Assembly (NCBI GenBank): GCA_964523005.1 | Contig: CAZFZL010000043.1 | Location: 1 to 12,980 of the forward strand | Origin: UMGS1307 sp964523005 | GTDB lineage: Bacteria > Bacillota > Clostridia > Oscillospirales > CAG-382 | Direction of reading: 5' to 3' | Length of the DNA: 12,980 nucleotides | Part shown: positions 8,208 to 12,885 of the stretch, piece by piece | Numbering within the stretch: position 1 is the first letter of the stretch | Layout: each line of letters starts with the position of its first letter | Notes under the pieces: generated by a model | Databases searched by the model: none | What the model was told of the DNA's origin: nothing | The model's input: only the letters and a program-made list of their open reading frames with translations | Translations under genes and position numbers: made by a program

Positions 8208-8237
8208 TCTGATTCTCCGATGGAGATATGCGTCAGA
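8208..8237 (-). promoter_or_regulatory. Leader RNA hairpin just before the attenuator
   Basis: The minus strand can fold TCTGA with TCAGA and, inside, TCTCC with GGAGA around an ATC loop. It begins 11 nt after the leader stop codon and ends one base before the terminator stem. It does not overlap the terminator stem, so it is not itself a competing antiterminator. It may be a pause or spacer hairpin, or stack on the terminator. Its role is inference. Confidence 0.5.
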
Positions 8238-8247
8238 AAATCTGTTC

Positions 8248-8334
8248 TCAGTCAGCACAACCGGAAAAAGCCTTACCCCAAAAATAGGTAAAGCGGAAAT
8301 AACGGTATTCGCTTGAACGGAACAGTTCAGTCAT
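8248..8334 (-). CDS. Aromatic-residue-rich leader peptide (attenuation)
   Basis: This 28-codon ORF starts with ATG at 8334 and ends with TGA at 8250-8248. AGGAG lies nine bases upstream (8348-8344) and a consensus promoter just before that. Nine of 28 residues are aromatic: Phe5, Tyr10, Tyr12, Phe13, Phe15, Tyr17, Phe18, Trp19 and Phe23, so codons 10-19 contain seven. This composition, the position before the first gene of an aromatic operon, and the terminator that follows are the hallmarks of a trp/phe-type leader peptide. Ribosomes short of charged Phe, Tyr or Trp tRNA would stall in it and prevent terminator folding. I assign it no known gene name. The peptide itself probably has no function beyond being translated. 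It was found by reading the region between the promoter and aroF. Confidence 0.85.
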   Translation of the reverse strand: MTELFRSSEYRYFRFTYFWGKAFSGCAD

Positions 8335-8359
8335 AGGTTTAATCTCCTGTGTTTGTATC

Positions 8360-8389
8360 ATTATATCACAGCGCCTTTTTATCCATCAA
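8360..8389 (-). promoter_or_regulatory. Main promoter of the aromatic operon
   Basis: The minus strand has TTGATG (8389-8384), an 18-nt spacer, and a perfect TATAAT (8365-8360). Initiation near 8353 would leave only about 19 nt before the leader ATG, just enough for its ribosome binding site. This resembles a vegetative sigma-A promoter. Confidence 0.75.
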
Positions 8390-8418
8390 GAGCAATTATG
8401 CACATTATTGAACGGTGT

Positions 8419-8447
8419 TTTAAATCTTTTTTTATAAAATCCGTCAA
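8419..8447 (-). promoter_or_regulatory. Possible second, upstream promoter
   Basis: The minus strand reads TTGACG (8447-8442), 17 nt, then TTTAAA (8424-8419). The -35 is good and the -10 weak. It lies in the A/T-rich gap after the spoVT stop. It could give a second start for the aromatic operon or be chance. Confidence 0.25.
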
Positions 8448-8451
8448 TCCT

Positions 8452-8985
8452 TCAGTAATCTGTGCATTTCGAAAGAAAATCTGCCGCTGCCAGAACAAGC
8501 TTTGTTTCCGCTTCACCGAGCTTAATCCCTTCCTCCGGCATCAGAAGTACAACAGCTCCTATCGCTTCGCCGTTAGCAATAATCGGTGCCGAGCAAACGA
8601 CACGCCTTCCGCCGCCTTGCGTAAGGTATATTTCATCCGCACCGGCAGCATAAAATGCTCTTCCGGTTATGAGCGCCAGCATTTCATCGCTGAGCGCCCT
8701 GTTTTCCGTCTCCTTCTTCACCGTACCCGAAAAGGCGATGACGCTGTCCCTGTCACAAATCACGCTCGGACAACGCGATATGCGAAACAGAGAAGAGGCG
8801 TATTCCTCCGCAAAGCTTCCCAGCTCCCCGACGGGACTGTATTTTCGAAACACGATCTCTCCTCCCGTTTCAGTATATATTTCGAGAGGGTCGCCCTCCC
8901 TGATATGCATCGTGCGTCTGATCTCCTTTGGTATTACTATTCTGCCGAGATCATCGACCCGTCTGACTATTCCCGTAGCTCTCAT
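8452..8985 (-). CDS. spoVT: Stage V sporulation protein T, AbrB-family regulator
   Basis: The protein of 177 residues matches SpoVT in length and layout. An N-terminal AbrB-type swapped-hairpin DNA-binding domain (about 1-50) includes RRVDDLGRIVIPKEIRR (8-24). A C-terminal GAF-like sensor domain follows (about 55-175), including ICDRD (76-80) and IIANGEAIGAVVLL (135-148). In Bacillus, SpoVT adjusts the sigma-G regulon in the forespore; that role is family knowledge. The frame is open 17 codons further upstream to an ATG at 9036, but that ATG lacks a nearby ribosome binding site. The chosen ATG has AAAGGA and GACGGA upstream and gives the canonical MRATGIVRR start. It is on the same strand as the aromatic operon, with no clear hairpin terminator between them. 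Confidence 0.9.
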   Translation of the reverse strand: MRATGIVRRVDDLGRIVIPKEIRRTMHIREGDPLEIYTETGGEIVFRKYSPVGELGSFAEEYASSLFRISRCPSVICDRDSVIAFSGTVKKETENRALSDEMLALITGRAFYAAGADEIYLTQGGGRRVVCSAPIIANGEAIGAVVLLMPEEGIKLGEAETKLVLAAADFLSKCTDY

Positions 8986-9111
8986 AAGTGATTCCGTCCT
9001 TTCCGGCTCCGTGGCAGCCGTTTGTTTTGTATTCATATTTTTGACAGACCGATGAAATTTATTCCTGAAAAATGAGAAAATGTGACAAGAGTTTTCAAAG
9101 GAGTAAAAATA

Positions 9112-9231
9112 ATGTTTGCTCTTGTAAATGTTCGCTCAACGGTTCTGATACAACCTTGTTTTTTTGCCCCTCATGTGATAGCCGGCAAGTACGGTAGCTG
9201 TCATAGCATTGTCATAACCGTTTATCTGTGA
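9112..9231 (+). CDS. Possible 39-residue small ORF of unknown function
   Basis: ATG at 9112 is preceded by a strong AAAGGAG eight bases upstream, and the frame runs 39 codons to TGA at 9229-9231. The product is hydrophobic in parts, with two cysteines (Cys16 and Cys30), and I do not recognise it. It is divergent from spoVT and lies where the spoVT promoter should be. No convincing promoter precedes it: TTGACA at 9041-9046 has no good -10. It may be chance. Confidence 0.2.
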   Translation: MFALVNVRSTVLIQPCFFAPHVIAGKYGSCHSIVITVYL

Positions 9232-9307
9232 GTCTTTCTTCCCCCTTCACTTATCATATGCAGAATGGCTTTCTGTCATAATTTAGTCGTAATCAATATC
9301 TGAGCAC

Positions 9308-9331
9308 AAAAAAACGCCCGGTATTCGGGCG
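9308..9331 (-). terminator. Minus-strand terminator after a broken gene
   Basis: The minus strand reads CGCCCG, loop AATAC, CGGGCG (9331-9315), followed by seven T residues (9314-9308). The polarity fits only leftward transcription. It lies 26 nt after the stop of the truncated frame at 9358-9459, so it was probably that gene's terminator. Confidence 0.8.
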
Positions 9332-9357
9332 GCGGTCGTAAAAAAGTAATATTGTTT

Positions 9358-9459
9358 TTAGTAACGGTATGGGCTTTTGGGGTCGTGCCGTTTTCTATTT
9401 TTCAGTTCACCCATTTGTATGAAGTTCACGAGGTCATAGCTGATGACCCATCCCCCTCT
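9358..9459 (-). pseudogene. C-terminal remnant of a gene cut by the IS element
   Basis: From the left edge of the IS element, a minus-strand frame stays open for 33 codons to TAA at 9360-9358, then reaches a terminator. The residues look protein-like: it begins RGGWVISYDLVNFIQMGELK and ends in a basic tail, PKSPYRY. No start codon with a ribosome binding site is present, and the frame runs into the IS. I do not recognise the family. The matching upstream part is not evident on the right of the IS, and no target duplication is visible, so the locus may have been rearranged after insertion. Chance is possible but the terminator supports a real gene end. Confidence 0.5.
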
Positions 9460-9482
9460 TGACAGACAGAGTAAGCATGAGG
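9456..9482 (+). repeat. Left terminal inverted repeat of the IS
   Basis: This 27-nt stretch matches the reverse complement of 10823-10849 at 20 of 27 positions, with TTGACAGACA identical in both. The exact IS tip is probably the TG at 9460-9461. Confidence 0.8.
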
Positions 9483-9488
9483 TATAAT
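9459..9488 (+). promoter_or_regulatory. Transposase promoter overlapping the left IS end
   Basis: TTGACA (9459-9464) and TATAAT (9483-9488) are both perfect sigma-A boxes, separated by 18 nt. They point into orfA, whose ATG is 17 nt after the -10 box. The -35 lies in the terminal inverted repeat, so transposase binding there could repress transcription. Confidence 0.75.
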
Positions 9489-9505
9489 GAAAGAAAAGAG
9501 AAAAA

Positions 9506-9790
9506 ATGGGTAATTACAGTATAGAGTATAAAAAAGAAATCTGCAAGAGGATAACAGACGGCGGCGAAAAGGTTTCGCACGTCTGCGCGGAGCAGAACCT
9601 CGTGGAAAACACAGTACGAAGTTGGCTGAGGATATATAAAGAACGTTCCGGTCAGGCGTTTGTCGGAAGCGGTAACATCAAACCTGAGGAAATAGAGCTA
9701 AAACGGCTTCAAAGGGAAAACCGTGAGCTTCGTGAAGAAAATGAGATATTAAAAAAAGCAGCAGCCTACTTCGCCCGGAATGTCAAATAG
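9506..9790 (+). CDS. IS3-family transposase OrfA
   Basis: The 94-residue protein has an N-terminal helix-turn-helix (about 8-45, ending NTVRSWLRIY), which in this family binds the terminal repeats. A leucine-zipper-like coiled coil follows (about 62-90), ending ENEILKKAAAYFA, the usual OrfA tail. It ends with TAG at 9788-9790. The ATG at 9506 is preceded only by an A/G-rich AAAGAGAAAAA, a weak ribosome binding site. In IS3 elements OrfA alone acts as a regulator, and fused to OrfB by frameshifting it forms the transposase. This copy appears intact. Confidence 0.92.
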   Translation: MGNYSIEYKKEICKRITDGGEKVSHVCAEQNLVENTVRSWLRIYKERSGQAFVGSGNIKPEEIELKRLQRENRELREENEILKKAAAYFARNVK

Positions 9791-10725
9791 AAGACAAGTA
9801 CCGGTTTATCAAGGCTGAACAAAAGAAATACAGAGTGACGAAGTTGTGCAACGTGCTGAAGGCAAACAGAAGCGCGTATTAAGCATGGGATAAAAACGGC
9901 GGAAGTAAACGAGAAAAAAGAAAGCTTGTAATCGGAGAAAAAGTTAAAAAGATATTCAATGAGCAAAAGCATATTCCGGGTAGTTGTAAGATAACCGAAG
10001 TCCTGAAACGCGATGGCGAACGAATCGGGCATAAATATGTGGCGAATGTTATGAAATCACTTGGTTTGAAAAGCAGAACCGTCAAAAAATATAAAGCAAC
10101 CACAAATTCAAAACATAATCTTCCGGTTGCGGATAATCTTCTTCTCAGAGAACGAAGTGAATCAGAGCAAATTGATGTACAAACCGGGAAAAAGCTTGAC
10201 AAATATGAGCGTACTTTCGGTTTTCATCAGATAAACAAAGCATGGGTCAGTGATATAACCTACATAGCAACGGACGAGGGTTGGCTATACCTTGCAGGAA
10301 TTATGGATTTGTGTGGAAAAGAACTTGTCGGATGGTCGATGAAAGACCGGATGACGAAAGAGCTTGTTGTAGCGGCATTTGAGAACGCAAGACGGAAAAG
10401 AAACAGCCCTGTCGGCGTTATACTGCACAGCGACAGGGGAAGTCAGTACTGCAGCAAAATGTACCGAGGATTACTTGAAAAGTATGGATTTCGCTGTTCT
10501 ATGAGCAGAAAAGGCAATTGCTGGGATAATGCTCCAATGGAAAGTTTCTGGGGTAAGCTCAAGCAGGAATGGCTGAACGGTCAGCATTTCAGGACAAGAG
10601 ATGAGGCGCGCTCGGCAGTATTTTGGTATATTGAAACCTATTATCACAGGCAACGGTTGCATGCTGGGAATGGCTATTGTACACCGGTTGTCGCAACAGT
10701 AAACAGTATTGTTCAAACGGCATAA
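9745..10725 (+). pseudogene. IS3-family transposase OrfB, interrupted by a stop
   Basis: Read in the -1 frame, the sequence encodes a typical OrfB: an early HTH-like part (IEDKYRFIKAEQKKYRVTKL), a linker with RTVKKYKATTNSKHNLPV, and an rve/DDE core. The triad is Asp in VSDITYI, Asp in HSDRGSQY, and Glu in APMESFW, with exactly 35 residues between the last two: a DD(35)E arrangement. A TAA at 9880-9882 follows NRSAY where relatives read a second Tyr or similar before AW, so one substitution explains it. The remaining frame could restart only at GTG 10039, which would lose the N-terminal part but keep the catalytic core. Unless the stop is read through, no full OrfAB is made. Confidence 0.85.
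9751..9757 (+). promoter_or_regulatory. Programmed -1 frameshift site in the IS
   Basis: The seven adenines read A_AAA_AAA in the orfA frame, a canonical slippery heptamer. A -1 slip here enters the orfB frame, which opens after TGA at 9742-9744. This is the expected way to make OrfAB in IS3 elements. I could not identify a stimulatory stem downstream with confidence. Confidence 0.75.
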
Positions 10726-10738
10726 GTGAAAGGCGCGG

Positions 10739-10787
10739 CGTTTTTTGAATCTCCGTTCCGCTACGCTCCGCTTCGATTCAAAAAACG
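10739..10787 (+). repeat. 13-bp perfect inverted repeat near the right IS end
   Basis: CGTTTTTTGAATC (10739-10751) and GATTCAAAAAACG (10775-10787) are perfectly complementary around a 23-nt GC-rich loop. The structure begins 13 nt after the orfB stop. It is probably part of the IS and may block read-through transcription or act in transposition. Confidence 0.65.
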
Positions 10788-10822
10788 GAGGAACTAAACC
10801 AAATATTAATAACAGACAAAAA

Positions 10823-10849
10823 CGTGATGTTTGTTTTGTCTGTCAAAAG
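10823..10849 (-). repeat. Right terminal inverted repeat of the IS
   Basis: It mirrors 9456-9482 at 20 of 27 positions and includes TGTCTGTCA; the likely tip is the CA at 10844-10845. Confidence 0.8.
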
Positions 10850-10959
10850 AATGAAAGGTCATATTCAGTTCTAAACCATAGGGCGGCAGCGCACTGTTCA
10901 TGCCTACCGCATGATGCACAGCCGGGTCATTCGACAGAGTGATTTTTTTTGATGAATTT
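10846..10959. other. Junction between IS and accessory operon, no clear gene
   Basis: This stretch of 114 nt separates the IS from the minus-strand accessory genes. It is GC-rich in the middle. A minus-strand frame is open throughout and includes NDPAVHHAVGMNSALPPYGL, but it has no credible start. A plus-strand frame (IGRQRTVHAYRMMHSRVIRQ) ends at TGA near 10953. Either could be a gene remnant; neither is recognised. No terminator for the accessory operon is obvious. Confidence 0.4.
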
Positions 10960-11349
10960 CTATTCGAAACTCTCCGGCACACAGATCAAAGAGTGGAAAA
11001 AAATACTCTCTTTCACGCCGCTGCCGTCTATTTCGGAGGCATAGCTACAGCAATAATCCTGCTCCACCATGCAGGGCACAATTCGCCCATGGTAATCCTC
11101 CTTGGCCATCACACCCACAATTTTCCCGTCGCGAACGATCAGGGAACGCACATCTTCGCAGTCGGGAAGCGCTTTGCAATAATTCCAGCTCTGATATACA
11201 CGCTCGGCATAGGGGACATCTTGATACAGTCCGTTCGCTATGCGAAAGCAGTTCATCTGCTGCAGGACGGAAAGCCCCTCCAGACGCTTCTCAAACTCCC
11301 GGGGATAGGAAATCGGCCCGAAACGTTCCTCATATTCAACAATATTCAT
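10960..11349 (-). CDS. Hypothetical protein, 129 residues
   Basis: I do not recognise this protein. It starts MNIVEYEERFGPISYPREFE and is acidic, with several scattered cysteines. It has no signal peptide or membrane segment and looks like a small cytosolic globular protein. A segment VRDGKIVGVMAKEDYHGRIV (about 72-91) looks like a beta-hairpin. The start ATG has GGAAGG eight bases upstream and follows the stop of the HD-domain gene by 14 nt, so the two are co-transcribed. It is the last gene of the accessory operon. Coding is supported by the ribosome binding site, spacing and length; the function is unknown. Confidence 0.75.
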   Translation of the reverse strand: MNIVEYEERFGPISYPREFEKRLEGLSVLQQMNCFRIANGLYQDVPYAERVYQSWNYCKALPDCEDVRSLIVRDGKIVGVMAKEDYHGRIVPCMVEQDYCCSYASEIDGSGVKESIFFHSLICVPESFE

Positions 11350-11363
11350 GGATCGTACCTTCC

Positions 11364-11807
11364 TTATTCGTTAGTTTCTAAAATCGTTTTCGCTTTTTTG
11401 TATTTCTCGCGCCAAAGGGCAAGCTGCTTCTCGTCCACGCCCTTGCACCCGGCAAAGCGGGTCTCATCGCTGTTGTGGGCAAGATCAGCCAGCTTGACCG
11501 CCTTGGCAACCGGGTTTTGACGAATGGCACGCACATAGTCAAAATAATTCGTTCCCGGCTTATGAGTCAGCAGGCGCAGGGCAGCGATGACCTCCTGCGG
11601 GAACTCACGCTCCAATTCGGCAAAGGTCACATCGGTGTCCTCGGATACATCATCCAGCAGGGCAACGCAGGTGGTGGTTTCGTCGGTCATCAGCTCGGAG
11701 AGGTGATAGGGGTGGAAGATATACGGCTGCCCGCTTTGGTCGGTTTGTCCGGCGTGGGCGGCGTAGGCAAGACGCAGCGCCTTGTTGGTGAGCGGTGTAT
11801 ACAGCAT
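11364..11807 (-). CDS. RelA/SpoT-type HD-domain protein with altered HD motif
   Basis: This 147-residue protein resembles only the hydrolase domain of (p)ppGpp synthetase/hydrolase proteins. It shows AHAGQTDQSGQPYIFHPYHL (17-36) with His32, ALLDDVSEDTD (49-59) and VKLADLAHNSD (104-114) with Asp108. Rel-type hydrolases bind a metal through His, His-Asp and Asp. Here the second His is Asp52 (GAT at 11654-11652, one base change from CAT), while His32, Asp53, Glu56, Asp57 and Asp108 are in place. No synthetase or TGS domain follows. The hydrolase may be weak or lost, or use another metal geometry; that is inference. ATG has GGAGG seven bases upstream. It lies between the Sel1-repeat gene (50-nt gap) and the hypothetical gene (14-nt gap). 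Confidence 0.85.
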   Translation of the reverse strand: MLYTPLTNKALRLAYAAHAGQTDQSGQPYIFHPYHLSELMTDETTTCVALLDDVSEDTDVTFAELEREFPQEVIAALRLLTHKPGTNYFDYVRAIRQNPVAKAVKLADLAHNSDETRFAGCKGVDEKQLALWREKYKKAKTILETNE

Positions 11808-11857
11808 GGCAAGTCCTCCGATTTAATTTACAATTTGATATAACTGAACGACAACGC

Positions 11858-12463
11858 TTAAAACTGCTCCCGCAGAATTTCTTGGGCTTTCTGCTGTATC
11901 TGTTCTTCTTCTGTCTGCTCGGCGGCTTTTTCGAACCAGTGGCGCGCCTTGTCTTTATCCACAGCAGTGCCCTCGCCATTGAGGTACATCGTGCCGCAGT
12001 AGAACTGCGCATCGGCGTGATCCTGCTCAGCAGCCTTTTCGTACCAGCGCAGTGCCTTGACATGATCTATAACAGTGCCCTCACCACGATAGAATTTACA
12101 ACCACAGATAAACTGTGCCTCGGCTTGACCCTGCTCGGCAGCCTTTTTGTACCAACGCAACGCCGCGTTAAAGTCCTTGTTATTATCGCACATCAAGCCG
12201 CGGATAATCTGTGCCTCGGCGTAACCGTGCTGGGCGGATTGCTTGAACCAGTACAGTGCCTTGGCGCTATCCATGGCAGTGCCCTCGCCATTATTGTACA
12301 TCAAGCCGCATAAAAACTGTGCCTTGGCGTGACCCTGTTCGGCAGCCTGAAGGAACAGAGCAAACGCCTGTTCATACTTTTTCTCATTACAAGCGTTCGA
12401 TCCCTGTGCAAAGCATTCCTCTGCGGTTGGTTTTTCTATTTTTTCAAATCCAATTAGTCCCAT
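11858..12463 (-). CDS. Sel1-like repeat (TPR-type) protein
   Basis: The protein of 201 residues is built almost wholly of Sel1-like repeats, helix-turn-helix units used for protein-protein contact. Units lie at about 30-66, 67-99, 100-135 and 136-171, with a half unit to 183; cores read KAAEQGQAEAQFICG and YEKAAEQDHADAQFYCG. The second unit is about three residues shorter and lacks the GEGT turn (it reads CDNNKDFN). The repeats are also visible at DNA level, so the gene could expand or shrink by recombination. No signal peptide or membrane helix is seen; it is probably cytosolic. The start is ATG at 12463, with GGAGG seven bases upstream, rather than an ATG 18 codons earlier that lacks one. 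It is the first gene of the accessory operon; the partner is unknown. Confidence 0.9.
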   Translation of the reverse strand: MGLIGFEKIEKPTAEECFAQGSNACNEKKYEQAFALFLQAAEQGHAKAQFLCGLMYNNGEGTAMDSAKALYWFKQSAQHGYAEAQIIRGLMCDNNKDFNAALRWYKKAAEQGQAEAQFICGCKFYRGEGTVIDHVKALRWYEKAAEQDHADAQFYCGTMYLNGEGTAVDKDKARHWFEKAAEQTEEEQIQQKAQEILREQF

Positions 12464-12544
12464 GTTGATTCCTCCGGTTGTATTTCCGTGTCCGGAAGCA
12501 GCCTGCGACGGGCACATTGATTTTTGATTGTTTAGTTAAACACA

Positions 12545-12587
12545 AATCATTAATAGCATCGGTTAAATACTGTATCACTTAATGATT
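12545..12587. repeat. 9-bp inverted repeat in the accessory operon promoter region
   Basis: AATCATTAA (12545-12553) pairs with TTAATGATT (12579-12587). The half-sites are 25 nt apart and flank the candidate -10 box, so they could be operator half-sites or chance in A/T-rich DNA. Confidence 0.3.
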
Positions 12588-12592
12588 GTCTA
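12564..12592 (-). promoter_or_regulatory. Weak candidate promoter of the accessory operon
   Basis: The minus strand reads TAGACA (12592-12587), 17 nt, then TATTTA (12569-12564), about 100 nt before the Sel1 gene ATG. The -35 is good and the -10 poor. No better pair was seen. Confidence 0.25.
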
Positions 12593-12742
12593 AATGAACG
12601 GAACTGTTATACCCCATAGGAAATGAATAATCGATACAGAATAATTGAGATTGTGGCTCTGTTTCAATTTGTCCTACATGATATCCATTTTTTATAAAGC
12701 GCCTTTTATAAATACCTTACGCGGGTACGCTCTTTTATTTCA

Positions 12743-12779
12743 AAACAGCGACAGCTTCATTCCGATGCTGCCGCTGTTT
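12743..12779 (-). terminator. Probable minus-strand terminator
   Basis: The minus strand folds AAACAGCGGCAGC with GCTGTCGCTGTTT, thirteen pairs with one G-U, around an 11-nt loop. A short T-run follows. On the plus strand the G-U pair becomes an A-C mismatch, so leftward use is more likely. It would end a transcript entering from the right edge. Confidence 0.55.
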
Positions 12780-12829
12780 GCGCTTAAAAATTATATGATT
12801 CTTTCACCTATGCACATATCTTGGCAGCA

Positions 12830-12857
12830 TTTGATGTAGATTTGATGTAAAGATGTA
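12830..12857 (+). repeat. Tandem 11-bp direct repeats (GATGTA core)
   Basis: TTTGATGTAGA (12830-12840) is followed at once by TTTGATGTAAA (12841-12851) and a further GATGTA (12852-12857). The first two units are spaced one helical turn apart, as in binding arrays for recombinases or regulators. Confidence 0.55.
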
Positions 12858-12858
12858 G

Positions 12859-12885
12859 TTTGCGGGCTTTTACAAAGTCCGCAAA
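12859..12885 (+). repeat. 11-bp inverted repeat next to the tandem repeats
   Basis: TTTGCGGGCTT pairs with AAGTCCGCAAA around a 5-nt loop, with one G-T position. An alternative pairing uses GCGGG with CCCGC at 12886-12890. No U-tract follows on either strand, so a protein-binding or recombination site is as likely as a terminator. Confidence 0.45.

Larger units (their letters stand above)
9460..10845 (+). mobile_element. IS3-family insertion sequence, probably inactive
   Basis: The element of about 1386 bp has TGACAGACA at the left and TGTCTGTCA at the right, giving the TG...CA ends usual for IS3. It holds orfA, an A7 slippery site and orfB in the -1 frame with a DD(35)E triad, the full IS3 design. 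The orfB style suggests the IS3 subgroup, with moderate confidence. No short target duplication is visible at either assumed end. An in-frame TAA in orfB probably inactivates it. It is less G+C-rich than the aromatic operon. Confidence 0.88.

Noticed and set aside
8132..8350. T-box riboswitch before aroF
   Set aside because: No GGTGGNACCGCG-type antiterminator motif or specifier-loop layout is seen, and the leader is too short; the ORF and hairpins explain the region better.
9112..9150. Sigma-G type promoter for spoVT on the minus strand
   Set aside because: GTATC followed 16 nt later by CATTTAC vaguely fits, but similar weak matches occur nearby and the distance to the chosen start is long.
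9460..10845. Target-site duplication flanking the IS
   Set aside because: The bases before TGACAG (CTCT) and after CTGTCA (AAAG) do not match as a direct repeat, nor do other nearby tip choices.
10745..10942. Plus-strand open frame of 65 codons after orfB
   Set aside because: It crosses the IS hairpin and the right IS end, so it cannot be a conserved gene.
11475..12313. Plus-strand open frames opposite the HD-domain and Sel1 genes
   Set aside because: They are antisense shadows; the repeat structure makes one of them look periodic, but only the minus strand has family motifs and ribosome binding sites.
12645..12839. Plus-strand open frame of 64 codons near the right edge
   Set aside because: No ribosome binding site, A/T-driven hydrophobic composition, and it runs through a hairpin and the tandem repeats.
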